Shown: positions 32,371-43,927 of the stretch, in pieces
How positions within the stretch are numbered: the first letter of the stretch is position 1
How the letters are laid out: each line of letters begins with the position of its first letter
NCBI GenBank assembly: GCA_964020155.1
Contig: OZ026547.1
Coordinates: forward strand, 2,356,131-2,420,130
Direction: 5' to 3'
DNA: 64,000 bases
Origin: Chondrilla cf. caribensis
Lineage: Eukaryota > Porifera > Demospongiae > Chondrillida > Chondrillidae
Notes under the pieces: model-generated
What the model was told of the DNA's origin: nothing
The model's database searches: none
Seen by the model: only the letters and a program-made list of their open reading frames with translations
Program-made: the position numbers and the translations under genes

Positions 32371-32371
32371 A

Positions 32372-32385
32372 CATTCACACACACA

Positions 32386-32454
<69 letters not shown>

Positions 32455-32455
32455 A
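32372..32455. repeat. (AC)n microsatellite
   Basis: CA run just downstream of the end of member I. Confidence 0.93.
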
Positions 32456-32519
32456 CTTATTTCTGTTTGCATTACAGAACTACTATGTACTGTGTCCCAT
32501 TTATGTGGGATTTGTTCAA

Positions 32520-35366
32520 CTATCCAAATCGTCTTATCCTTCGGAATCGTATGGACCTTCTCACTCTCCTCCAAACACGTCTTGTCCGGTACCTCCTAAT
32601 GTACCTTCTAGCTCTCCTCCAAACACGTCTTATGCGGGTCCTCCTAATGAATCTTCTTGCTCTCCTCCAAACACGTCTTATGCGGGTCCTCCTAATGAAT
32701 CTTCTTGCTCTCCTCCAAACACGTCTTATGCGGGTCCTCCTAATGAATCTTCTTGCTATCCTCCAAACACGTCTTATGCGGGTCCTCCTAATGAATCTTC
32801 TTGCTCTCCTCCAAACACGTCTTATGCGGGTCCTCCTAATGAATCTTCTTGCTCTCCTCCAAACACGTCTTATGCGGGTCCTCCTAATGAATCTTCTTGC
32901 TCTCCTCCAAACACGTCTTATGCGGGTCCTCCTAATGAATCTTCTTGCTATCCTCCAAACACGTCTTATGCGGGTCCTCCTAATGAATCTTCTTGCTCTC
33001 CTCCAAACACGTCTTATGCGGGTCCTCCTAATGAATCTTCTTGCTATTCTCCAAACACGTCTTATGCGGGTCCTCCTAATGAATCTTCTTGCTCTCCTCC
33101 AAGCACGTCTTATGCGGGTCCTCCTAATGAATCTTCTTGCTATCCTCCAAACACGTCTTATGCGGGTCCTCCTAATGAATCTTCTAGCTCTCCTCCAAAC
33201 ACGTCTTATGCGGGTCCTTCTAATGAATCTTCTAGCTCTCCTCCAAACACGTCTTATGCGGTACCTCCTAATGTACCTTCTAGCTCTCCCCCAAACGCGT
33301 CTTATGCGGGTCCTCCTAATGAATCTTCTTGCTCTCCTCCACACACGTCTCATGCGGTACCTCCTGATGTATCTTCTAGCTCTCCCCCATATGCGTCTGT
33401 ACCCTCTTATTAGTCTCTTCCCATACCTACCAAGATACCTTCGTCCATACTTCCTTAAGAACCTTCGTCCATACCCACCAAGATACCTTCGTCCATACTT
33501 CTTTAAGAACTTTCGTCCATACCTACCAAGATACCTCCTTCCATACTTGCTTAAGAACCTTCGTCCATACCTACCAAGGTACCTTCGTCCATACTTGCTT
33601 AAGAACCTTCGTCCATACCTACCAAGGAATCGTCTGCTGTACTTGCTAAAGAGTCGTTTTCCATACCTACCAAGATATTTTCGTCCATACCTGCTTAAAA
33701 GACTTTTCCCGTACCTTCGGAGATATGTGCGTCCATATTTCCCAAGAAATTTTCTCCCATACCTGCTTAAGAATCTTTTTCCATACTTTCCTAGGAACCT
33801 TCTCCCATACCTTCTCAAGATCTTACGGCCATATTTGCCCAACAGTCTTCGCCCATATCTACCCATCAGTTTCCCGCCATATCTGCGAAGAATTTTCCCC
33901 CCATACCGCCTTAGCAGTTTACCCCCATATTTCTTGAGATATTTCTTACCGTATTTGCGTAGCAGTTTTCCTCCATACTTTTTAAGAAGTTTACTTGAAT
34001 ATTTCTTGAAAAGACTTTTGCCGTATTTCTTCAGAATGTTACCTCCATATTTCTTGAGAAGCTTTCCTGCATATCTCTTTAACAGACCCTTTCCTAAGCC
34101 TCCCCCGATAGCCCCTCCCCCTGGGATCAGTCCGGAAAGTGCTTCAAGAGGTTTCTGACCAGCCAGGAGATTCAACCCAACTGCAGACACCCATGGGGGT
34201 ACACCGACTGCAGTGAGTCCAGCCTGCACCAGTGCCCTGAAAACGGGAGACTTCATCAGTTTTTTAGTGAGTTTCCATCCTTTCTTGGCAACATATTTGA
34301 CGCCCTTCCAAGCCTTCTTCGCTACTTTTTTCACCCCTTTCCACACCCTTTTCGCCACTCTTTTCACCCCTTTCCACACCCTTTTTGCCACTCTCTTCAC
34401 CCCTTTCCACACCCTCCTTCCAACTCTCTTCACTGTCCTAACAGCCTTCTTTGTGAAGCGCTTCACTCCTCGCCACACTCGCTTGGTGAAACGCCTGACA
34501 CGTCTCCAAGTTCTACGAGCTACTCTTCTAACCCTTCTCCAAACCCGTCTAACCACTCTACGGACTCTTCGCACGATACGCCTTGTGAATCTCCTGACCC
34601 TCCTAACAGCTCTTCTGACTGCCCGAAAGGCTCTTCTAAAAAATTGTGCTTTCACCAATGTTCCAGAATTTTTATGTTTCTTTATCAAAGCATTTACTTT
34701 GGAATTTTTAGCAGCCTTTTTTCCAGATTTCAGGGAGTAAGTTTTTTTCATGCCATGAACCAGTTTACCTTTCCAGTTTTTCACAGTCTTCAATTGTTTC
34801 AGATTATCTGTTACTGGTCCAAAACTGCTTTTTTGCTTGCTGTTGTCTAGGTAACCAAATCCATTATGAGCTCCATGAGTGCTTACTCTCAAAGTGTCCA
34901 CAAAACCTTTTCCATTATTTTCATGAAGTTGGCCGGAATTGCTTCCAACGCCATCTATCATATTATGAAACAAAAAATATTTTGATTATAATTTTTCTCA
35001 ACAATTTTTATCTAGAAATCAGATTGAATTTTCTCCGTGAAATGCATTAGTATAATGGGGATGAACATAATTCTTGTGTTGTTATTAACTGGCAATTTCC
35101 TTCTATATATAACGTTAGGTGTATGTTACCCATTTTTAAAGATAATCAAGAAATTCTGAAAAGCTGTAGGTAACGTGTACAAATGCACATGTATTCAAAA
35201 GAAGAGATTTACCTTTAATGATGAATTGCCTGTCTTCTGCATTCTTGTGGGTATCAACACTCTTGGAAGAGCTCTCTGCATTAATGCTTTCATCGGCACT
35301 GGCAGCTACAGTCAACAGCAGGACCGCTACAACCATCAGCTTTGGATAGAGCTGTTTCCCAAGCAT
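32520..35366 (-). CDS. Member I: giant Arg-rich secreted protein with three repeat arrays (exons 35366-35213 and 34954-32520)
   Basis: Exon 1 starts at the ATG at 35366 (MLGKQLYPKLMVVAVLLLTV) and ends at AAAG|GTAAAT. Exon 2 follows GATAG at 34954. The phase-1 junction creates an Asp, as in K, L and M. About 862 residues. Order: polar propeptide to about 150; boundary TLVKAQFF; 11-residue cationic units (RRVWRRVRRVA, KRVWKGVKRVA) at about 155-285; core at about 286-332 (VPPWVSAVGLNLL, GLIPGGG); about 24 units of KYGRRFLGRYG type to about 575; then about 18 units of 16 residues (RRVWRRARRFIRRTRI) to the end. The last array is a 48-bp DNA repeat. All arrays keep frame. The furin-type site and RGL motif of E-H are not evident. 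Function unknown; the charge suggests binding to polyanions, membranes or silica. Confidence 0.86.
32555..33412 (-). repeat. 48-bp coding repeat in the 3' part of I
   Basis: About 18 units, several of them identical. 48 is a multiple of three, so the other frames and the opposite strand also stay open (Ser/Pro-rich and Leu-rich phantom frames). Confidence 0.93.
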
Positions 35367-36342
35367 CTTCTTCACAAAGGCTCTTCCTCCAGGAGGCGTC
35401 TGTGAAGATGGTTGATGAGGGAGACTGTGTTGCTCACCTGTCTCCCTCTGTACAGCTACTGCTCATCCAGCCGGAGTTTCTGTTTTTATTTGCCTCCTTT
35501 GTTTTTACCTATTGTTTGTTCCTATTGGAGAACCTGTAATACTGTACCTATATTGTATGCGTATTATACTTGTTTTTCATACGTGTTATATTATGTACAG
35601 CCACATGTATATGATGAAACATGTTTGTACATGTATTGTACACATACCATAAGCTCTATTTTTTTCACTACAATATTTAGTATTATACGTATATGATAAT
35701 ATAGTGACTTTTGCTGTACAATTTCAGTTAAGCCTTTACTTGATATTAAATTACGATTTATTAATTTTCTCTGTTGAATTTCATTTCATTCATATTCTTT
35801 TCAAATATATTGTGAAATGCTCGATATAATATGAAATGTGTTTTCCTTAAGTACCACAAGATTATTTATATGTGCATTTATCTTGCATGGAAAAAAGATT
35901 CCGATATGCCAAGATTTAGATGTACACCGAATTCAAACTGTAGAGCATACCGTTTTCATAACACGTTCAATTAAACAAACAAGCTACATTAACGTACATA
36001 TATCTGTCTGTTACATTATATCAGAAGTATACTAAGTACATGTTTGACAATATTAATACACAATACACAATTGTGCTATCCATGTGTCGTAGTGGACATT
36101 TTTAAAGTTGAATGATTGCAGTACTGTATATATAATATTATGTTCCTTTTTTCTGGAATCAGTGGAGAGTGGTATAATAATATAGATGGCTTCAAGCAGA
36201 GTTGAATTGAAATCAACAATTTTAAATATTTCTTTCGAATTCCCTTTTCTCTGTTTTTGCTTGTTCTATGACTTACATTCCTGTGAGAGCATTATCCAGG
36301 GAGAGCAGCACTCCCTTGGCTACTTGGTGCTGGACACATATA

Positions 36343-36345
<3 letters not shown>
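35367..36345. other. 5' flank of I; nothing further seen
   Basis: No obvious TATA box close to the I start. AT-rich, no conserved frame. Confidence 0.4.
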
Positions 36346-36347
<2 letters not shown>

Positions 36348-36387
<40 letters not shown>

Positions 36388-36625
36388 CACACACACACAC
36401 GTGCACGCATGGACATACATGTACACGAACATAGTCACACACGCACACACACACACACGTGCACGCATGGACATACATGTACACGAACATAGTCACACAC
36501 GCACACACACACACACATGCACGCATGGACATACATGTACACGAACATAGTCACACACGCACACACACACACATGCACACACACACACAGTCAAGCACAC
36601 ACACACACATGGAAAGGGAGAGAAA
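36348..36625. repeat. CA microsatellite with embedded 58-bp minisatellite
   Basis: Three copies, from about 36400, of a unit containing GCACGCATGGACATACATGT and ACACGAACATAGTCACACAC, embedded in CA runs. Confidence 0.9.
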
Positions 36626-37015
36626 CACACACACGTCCATAGTAACTATTTTGTGGGTTCACAAACAAACCCCTATTCAACGCATCCATCCTACTACCTA
36701 TTGTTTATTGTTTCATTTGTGTTGTATTTAAAATTTCCTACACTTGTCAGTATGTTTTGTTGTTTGTTTTGCAGTGCTTTGTGGATGGTTAATGAATTGA
36801 ATTACGTTATTGTCCCTTCTAGTAGCACTGTATTTGTTTTGCATGATTCACATACTGTAGCAGTAACTCATATTCAATTAGCAATGTTTTTGTAAATGTG
36901 TTTTTCTCTCTTTTCCAGGTGTTAGTTCATCCTGCCTAATAGTCACACCATATGTGCAAGCATATCACTTAACACCATATATGTGTGCATGCATGTGTTT
37001 GTGCATGCATTCCTG

Positions 37016-37075
<60 letters not shown>

Positions 37076-37105
37076 TGTATGTGTGTGTATGTGTGTGTGT
37101 GTGTT

Positions 37106-37187
<82 letters not shown>

Positions 37188-38590
37188 CCACAGATTGATG
37201 TGTAATCTGGAATTGTATTTGAAGCCATGATATTAGGTTGACTATGGATGGCATTTTACTGATCCAGAAGAACATATTTCAAGACTTACCCAAAACATGG
37301 TCTGACTTAAAACTCACTTGACTGATAAAAATGATCTTGATTTTCTTGAGGTTTCTACATTTATTGGTATGTGTGTGTGTCTGTGTTTGTGTGGGCATGT
37401 GTACATGTGTTTCTACATGAGTTGGTGTGTGCATGTGCATATGTCTTGTATGTATGTTGTCATAATAGGCAGGGAAAAAATTCATTTCCTCATTTGTGTG
37501 CATGTGGTTACCATCCTAATCCTGTCAAAGCAGGAAAGTTCAACGACCAACAGGAAATGCACCTCTTACATGTGTATGTAAGCACCTATTCATAATGGGA
37601 ATAAGGTATCCCAACAATAGATCTCTGTACACTTCCCAATTATTTTGTATAATGTAAATTCAAGTTTGTTGAATACTTCAATTGATTCCTCCTCACGTAT
37701 GTATACACATTGCTGCCCATTTATCCTGAATCAACAACTTCACTCGATTAGGTAATGAATCCAGTATGTTATGTGCGATGTTATGTGTTCCTATACCACT
37801 ACTGGGTGCATTAATATTTTAGCTGTTACATCACTCCAGGTTTGTGTTGTGTTGTGTTGTGTGTATTGTTGTTGTGTGTTGATGTAGCATAAAGCATGCA
37901 ATACTGTACAGACTTGTGAGGTAGTAGTCATGAACGTCAATACATGCATGCTATCACATACATCACAAAACAGGTTGGAATTACCTTCAAGAGCACAATA
38001 AATCTTACTTCTGGACAAAGGTACACATTGCCAATACTGGTTGACATAGTAAAACTTTACATGAGCTGGTAATATGTTATTTTATATGCCTTTCAATTCT
38101 TTTTAATTGGTTTAAAGACATGTTGCATGAGCTCCAATTACAGAGAAATGTGATTCTTTCTTCTGAATCAATTATTCCAATGGGTAATAAGTATACTTCA
38201 ATTATGTATTATATTATATTAATTATAATATAAAATCACTGTTGCAATTAATATTTGTATATCAAGCATATTATTACTATTTTGGAAGTCAAAATGAACA
38301 TAGTACATTTATAACAATATAATATTATATATATTATAATATATATATATATATGGCTACATACTTGTGTATGTCTCAATGTGTGAGTGGATTATGAAAG
38401 TTCTACTCTGCTCGTATGTAAGTGGAATGTGTAATCCAGCATCAAGTCATTCGTCTAATAATATGCCACAGCAATCTGTGAAAACACACATGGTAAAATT
38501 ATTATAATTGAAGTTGCTTGATTTCATACACCCTTTACTACTTATCATATTACAATTATTGTTACAATCAGACTGAGTATAATCATTGTG
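36626..38590. other. Intergenic with (GT)n tract; part duplicated upstream of L
   Basis: A (TG)n tract lies at 37017-37184. The stretch at about 37470-38000 (GGAAATGCACCTCTTACATG, TTGATTCCTCCTCACGTATG) is copied at about 42585-43000. AT-only palindromic runs occur at about 38320-38355. No gene seen. Confidence 0.6.
37017..37184. repeat. (GT)n microsatellite
   Basis: Long TG tract with TGTGTATG and TGTTTG interruptions. Confidence 0.95.
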
Positions 38591-41500
38591 TTATCCTTGG
38601 TGTAACTGTTGTGGTTTACCACCATGGTCATTTTCCTGTCCCCCTGAATTTGTGCAATTTTGCTTTCCCCCTTTATCTGGGCCATTTTCCTGTCCCCCTT
38701 CATCTGGGCCATTCTCCTGTCCCCCTTCATCTGGGCCATACTCCTGTCCCCCTTCATCTGGGCCATACTGCTGTCCCCCTTCATTTGGGCCATTCTCCTG
38801 TCCCCCTTCATTTGGGCCATTCTCCTGTCCCCCTTCATCTGGGCCATTCTCCTGTCCCCCTTCATCTGGGCCATTCTCCTGTCCCCCTTCATCTGGTCCA
38901 TACTCCTGTCCCCCGTAATCTGGGCCATACTCCTGTCCCCCGTAATCTGGGCCATAATCCGATTCACCGTAATCTTGACCATATTGTGGTGGCACCAAAA
39001 GTTGCTTCACATTTTTCAAGAATTTTCCAACCCGCTTCACTTTCCTCCAAACCTTTCTTCCAACGCGCTTCACTTTCCTCCAAACCTTTCTTCCAACGCG
39101 CTTCACTTTCCTCCAAACCTTTCTTCCAACGCGCTTCACTTTCCTCCAAACCTTTCTTCCAACACGCTTCACTTTCCTCCAAACCTTCCTTCCAATGCGC
39201 TTCACTCTCCTCCAAACCTTCTTTCCAACACGTTTTACTTTCCTCCAAACCTTTCTTCCAACACGCTTCACTTTCCTCCAAACCTTTTTTCCAACGCGCT
39301 TCACTTTCCTCCAAACCTTTCTTCCAACACGCTTCACTTTCCTCCAAACCTTTCTTCCAACACGCTTCACTTTCCTCCAAACCTTTTTTCCAACGCGCTT
39401 CACTCTCCTCCAAACCTTTCTTCCAACACGCTTCACTTTCCTCCAAACCTTTTTTCCAACGCGCTTCACTTTCCTCCAAACCTTTCTTCCAACACGCTTC
39501 ACTTTCCTCCAAACCTTTCTTCCAACACGCTTCGCTTTCCTCCAAACCTTTCTTCCAACGCGCTTCACTCTTCTCAAAACTCTTCTTCCAACGTGCTTCA
39601 CTTTCCTCAAAACTTTTCTTCCGACACGCTTTACTTTCCTCCAAACCTTTCTTCCAACACGCTTCACTCTCCTCCAAACCTTTCTTCCAACACGCTTCAC
39701 TCTCCTCCAAACCTTTCTTCCAACACGCTTCACTCTTCTCAAAACTCTTCTTCCAACGTGCTTCACTATCCTCAAAACTCTTCTTCCGACACGCTTTACT
39801 CTCCTCCAAACCTTTCTTCCAACACGCTTCACTCTCCTCCAAACCTTTCTTCCAACACGTTTCACTTTTCTCAAGACTCTTCTTCCAACATGCCTAATTC
39901 TTCTCCAAACCCTTCTTCCAACACGCTTAACCCTTCTCCAAACCCTTCTTCCAACACGCTTAACCCTTCTCACAACCCTTCTTCCAACACGCTTAACCCT
40001 TCTCACCACCCTTCTTCCAACACGCCTAACTCTTCTCCAAACCCTTCTTCCAATACGACGTACTCTTCTCCAGCTTCTTCTACCCCACTGTGATTTCACC
40101 ATTCCGTGATTCACTTCAACCACATCTTTCAGACTGCCTGTGAATTTCTGATCTTTTACAATTTTTCTGCCACTTTCCTTCATTCCTAGTGAGATTACCT
40201 TCCTCAATCCCCGCATTTTGTTTTTGTTTTTTCCCCGTACGTTCTTGTCTGCTTTTACCGCCTTTGACATCCAGTCATTGCTAGTCCTCAATTCTGTTTT
40301 CGCCAACAGTTCAAACAAACTGTCCAAATCATCTTGATTTTGATGTTTCATACGATCTTCATTGAAAACAGCATCTTTGTGAATAGTTTGGAAAGGAAGG
40401 CAAAGGATAAATTTATTGATATCTGATATAATGATGTGCACTATGTGTTTACAGTACAGTGCATGGAAAAGGTAACAATAATAACATTTGTCGGTAAAGG
40501 GTTTTCGGAGAATCGCTTCAGTTATTAATGGTTATGAGTTAACAGTTAACCGTTAAACGGTAAAAGATTAGCGATAACCATGAACCGGTCATGTAACACC
40601 TAACACCTAGTAATTATCATCACATGACCTCACCCACTCTTGTAAGCCATCCGAGTATCTTTCTCCCGTATGGCTGTAGTTCGGAAAATGCCAAAACCTC
40701 GATCGTTTAGTCGTTTAAGCTAGCTGAGGGGCAGTGGTTACATCGTCAGCTTCAGCATGCTCTCCGATTACTCTGAGTATTTGAAAAGTTAGTTTGAAAT
40801 GTCTTTGCACTTCCAGGCAGACGGGAGATACGTAGTTTGTAATTGTAGCCCTTGCTGTCTTTTTTGTGATTATATAACCATTTCAGTCCATAAGTTTCAA
40901 ACCTTTCCATATGACACTCTTTCTCATTGTAGAACTGTATGATAAGCTGTTTACAGCTGTTTGATAAAACCATTTTTGTCAGCAAACACAATTTAATTCT
41001 TTCCAAATCACACGTACAGATGTAGTAATTGAATATCTATCTCGTAGTAAGTATGCACGTAATGTCTGTCAGTAACAGTTAACAGTTATCCGTTAACAGT
41101 AACCTGTCAGAATAGCCAATGGCTAAAGGCTCCCCAGTCTAAATAAGTTACCCTGATACCCTGAGTTAACGGTTATCGGAACTCTTCTCTACTGTTAAAG
41201 AACAAAAACGGTTATCGTTTTACCGCTACTTTTTCCATGCACTGTACTGTATGTACATGTCAATGCATTAATATCCAATTTCCATGTACTGAGACCAATG
41301 AAAACTTCCAAATTATGTATATAACTGTACAATGTACTATAATTATTCTCTATAGTACACATTCCTGGTTACTACACACTCCTGGTTAGTACACACTCCT
41401 GGTTAGAACACAGTCCTGGTTAGTACACAGTCCTGGCTAGTACACACTCCTAGTTAGTACACACTCCTGGCTAGTACACAGTCCTGTTTAGCATACACTA

Positions 41501-42110
41501 CTAATTAGCACACACTTCAGGTTAGTACACACTCCTGGTTAGTACACACTCCTGGTTAGCACACACTACTAGTTAGCACACACTTCAAGTTAGTACACAT
41601 TCCTGGTTAGTACACACTCCTAGTTAGTACACACTCCTGGCTAGTACACAGTCCTGTTTAGCATACACTACTAATTAGCACACACTTCAGGTTAATACAC
41701 ACTCCTGGTTAGCACACACTCCTGGTTAGCACACACTACTAGTTAGCACACACTTCAAGTTAGTACACATTCCTGGTTAGTACACACTCCTGGTTAGTAC
41801 ACACTCCTGGTTAGTACACACTCATGGTTAGTACACACTCCTGATTGGTACACACTCCTGGTTAGTATACACTCTGGGGTAGTACATACTCCTGTGAGTG
41901 AATTTTCATGGATAGAAGATGTAGCCTTTGTTTGTAAAAAATGGTTTTGTTGATTATCAACTCACCTTGCAAGTTCCTATCTGTGTTTACACTGGTTGCG
42001 GCGGACTCTGCAGGCAACTTCACATCTTGACTGTGATTTTGATTGTCCACAGCAGATCCCACAGCTCCGAGGACGGAAGCACACCAAACTGTAGCTAGCA
42101 AGAGCCTCAT
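38591..42110 (-). CDS. Member K: pure 11-residue-repeat cationic protein with acidic Gly-rich tail (exons 42110-41966 and 40374-38591)
   Basis: Exon 1 starts at the ATG at 42110 (MRLLLATVWCASVLGAVGSA) and ends at GCAAG|GTGAGT. Exon 2 follows CACAAAG at 40374. The phase-1 junction gives Asp (NLQ-D-AVFNED). About 642 residues. Propeptide: DDLDSLFELLAKTE, then KMRGLRKVIS. Boundary: NHGMVKSQWGRR. About 32 tandem units of RKVWRKVKRVG span roughly residues 148-500, nearly uniform towards the C-terminal end, with Leu or Val sometimes replacing Trp. The hydrophobic core of E-I and L is absent. The last 140 residues switch to an acidic, Gly-rich tail (GPDEGGQE, GPDYGGQEY units). A very basic rod with an acidic tail could self-neutralise or assemble; that is inference. 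The 1.6-kb intron holds a MITE and a 17-bp minisatellite. Confidence 0.87.
38650..38960 (-). repeat. 24-bp coding repeat for the acidic tail of K
   Basis: About eleven units encoding GPDEGGQE/N with Tyr or Asn variants. Confidence 0.88.
39020..40075 (-). repeat. 33-bp coding repeat of K
   Basis: About 32 units of 33 bp (TTCCAACACGCTTCACTTTC... on the plus strand). The units at 39030-39540 are the most alike, which points to recent expansion or unequal exchange there. Confidence 0.93.
40450..41251. mobile_element. MITE with TACAGTAC ends, long copy 3, in the intron of K
   Basis: The left end TACAGTACAGTGCATGGAAA matches the right end, whose reverse complement is TACAGTACAGTGCATGGAAA. The arms are at least 20 bases and identical. 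It is about 300 bp longer than the copies at 14166 and 20290. The interior carries GTTAACCGTTAA-type palindromes. No transposase frame seen. Confidence 0.88.
41350..41895. repeat. 17-bp minisatellite in the intron of K
   Basis: About 30 copies of CTGGTTAGTACACACTC with single-base variants, plus a larger repeated block (copies at about 41455-41600 and 41625-41780). It ends close to the exon 1 donor. Confidence 0.93.
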
Positions 42111-43927
42111 TTCCACCTCGAGCTCATGTAGGAAATTATTTCAGTAGCAGTCTCCTTTGAAGTATCAATTGTACTTTACCTTAAGAGAGGAATGTTGTAA
42201 ATCCAATAATTGAGTTAGCACCATTGATTAATAAATATGTCAATTCAGTTGGATGTTTTGTAAGGAATGCAAACAATGATTCAGACTTGGCTTTCTCATC
42301 TTCAGAAAGTTACTACGTGTCTATTATGTGAGGATTGGTGTGTACTTGTCTGGTATGTGTATATACAGTATTGTGTGTGCATAATATTATAATGATGTAA
42401 TAGTGTGTCTGTATGTGTGTGTCGTTATTGTGTGTCTCCCTGTGAGCATGTGTGTGGTGTGTGTGAGAGAGTATGGACGAATGTATGTGTGTGTGCACGT
42501 GTGTGCACATGTGTGATGTAAGGCCCATATCCATGAAACACACTGAAGAATAGCATATTTATTCACTTGCCTAGCTCCATGTGAACATGATAAAATTTCA
42601 TTTCCTCATTCATGTGGTTAGGGTTAGGGTTAGGGTTAGGGCCAACAGGAAATGCACCTCTTACATGTGTATGTAAGCACCTATTCATAATGGGAATGAG
42701 GTACCCCAACAATTGATCTTGTACACTTTCCCCATTTGTATTGTATAATGTAAATTCAAGTTTGTTGAATACTTCAATTGATTCCTCCTCACGTATGTAT
42801 ACACATTGCTACCCATTTATCCTGAATCAACAACTTGACTCGATTAGGTAATGAATCCAGTATGTTATGTGCGATGTTATGTGTTCCTATACCACTACTG
42901 GGTGCATTAGTATGTTAATAGTTACATCATTCCAGGTTTGCATACGTTGATGTAGCATAATGCATGCAATACTGTAGAGGCTTTTGAGGCAGTAGAAACA
43001 AGATGAAATGTTACATACATGTTATAACAAAATCCAACTTGCTTATCGGAGGTACTTAACATCAATATACAGTTTAACATAGTTTTCTTTTGCTAGGGGC
43101 TGAGTGAGGTGTGTGTACAATCCAACCTGCTTAGTAAGTACATACCCCCCTTGAAGGGTGCACCAAATTTGCACTTTTGTATTAGAGATACTTATGCATA
43201 CTATGATCTTAGACTAGTACTTCAAACACAGGGGGTGTATTAGGGATCAACTTTTGTGCAATTGTTAACCGGGCGTATTTACTACTCATGTTACAAACGC
43301 ATGCCTTTTCAGTAGGTTACTATGCACTCATATGATATCAACATATTATAAGTATAATTGTATTTGCAATTCAGATGAATTTGACACTGTAGACCAAACA
43401 TAGATCTGCTAGGACATGTGCTTATATGTGTAATAATTGCCTACTACATTTTTGCGGGACTGAATACAGTGTAATTGACTTTTGATTAGGCAACCACAAG
43501 TCTTTTAATTTAAAACTGGGGGAGGATAAAAATGCATATGCATCCATGCAAGTTGATATCAGTGTTCTTCAGTGACTATCTGATGTTGTACACCATTAAT
43601 AACTGCTGTTCTACGTATGTTATATGTATGTGACCGGATTTTATAGGGTACTACTGTGCATTATGTAGTTATTTGAGTATATGAGTTATATGTTTTGGCC
43701 TTGTGTATTTTTCCACCGTATATAATATACATGCATTGTATTGCATCACTTGAATTTTCAAAAGCCATTATTATTATTCAATCACACAACCTAAACACAC
43801 ACACACGTGCCTAAAGCTAGTATAGCTTGTAAATACATTGATCACACACACGCAGCTGGATTGCTAGCACACTCGTTGATAACATTAATTGTTTCGGTCC
43901 AATTATTATTATTGTGGTTTTGTTATC
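42111..43927. other. Intergenic between L and K
   Basis: Includes a GT-rich patch at about 42400-42520, the TTAGGG array, and the duplicate of 37470-38000. No gene seen. Confidence 0.5.
42618..42641 (+). repeat. Interstitial telomere-type array, (TTAGGG)4
   Basis: Four perfect TTAGGG units lie between CATGTGG and CCAACAGGAAATGC. In the duplicate at about 37500-37555 the same flanks enclose about 50 bases of unrelated sequence instead. Confidence 0.9.

Noticed and set aside
32320..34158. 612-codon plus-strand frame (LLALLQTRLMRV repeats) and 302-codon Ser/Pro/Asn frame
   Set aside because: Antisense shadows of I: a 48-bp repeat keeps other frames open. The minus-strand frame alone has a leader exon, matching splice phase and family boundary motif.
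38964..39842. Minus-strand frame of (ACWKKGLEESE) repeats
   Set aside because: Second frame of the same 33-bp units as K. It looks like a neat coiled coil, but it lacks any link to exon 1 and is a by-product of the repeat.
38518..40109. Plus-strand frames of 300-480 codons opposite K
   Set aside because: Shadows of the 33-bp and 24-bp repeats; they have no leader and lose meaning outside the arrays.
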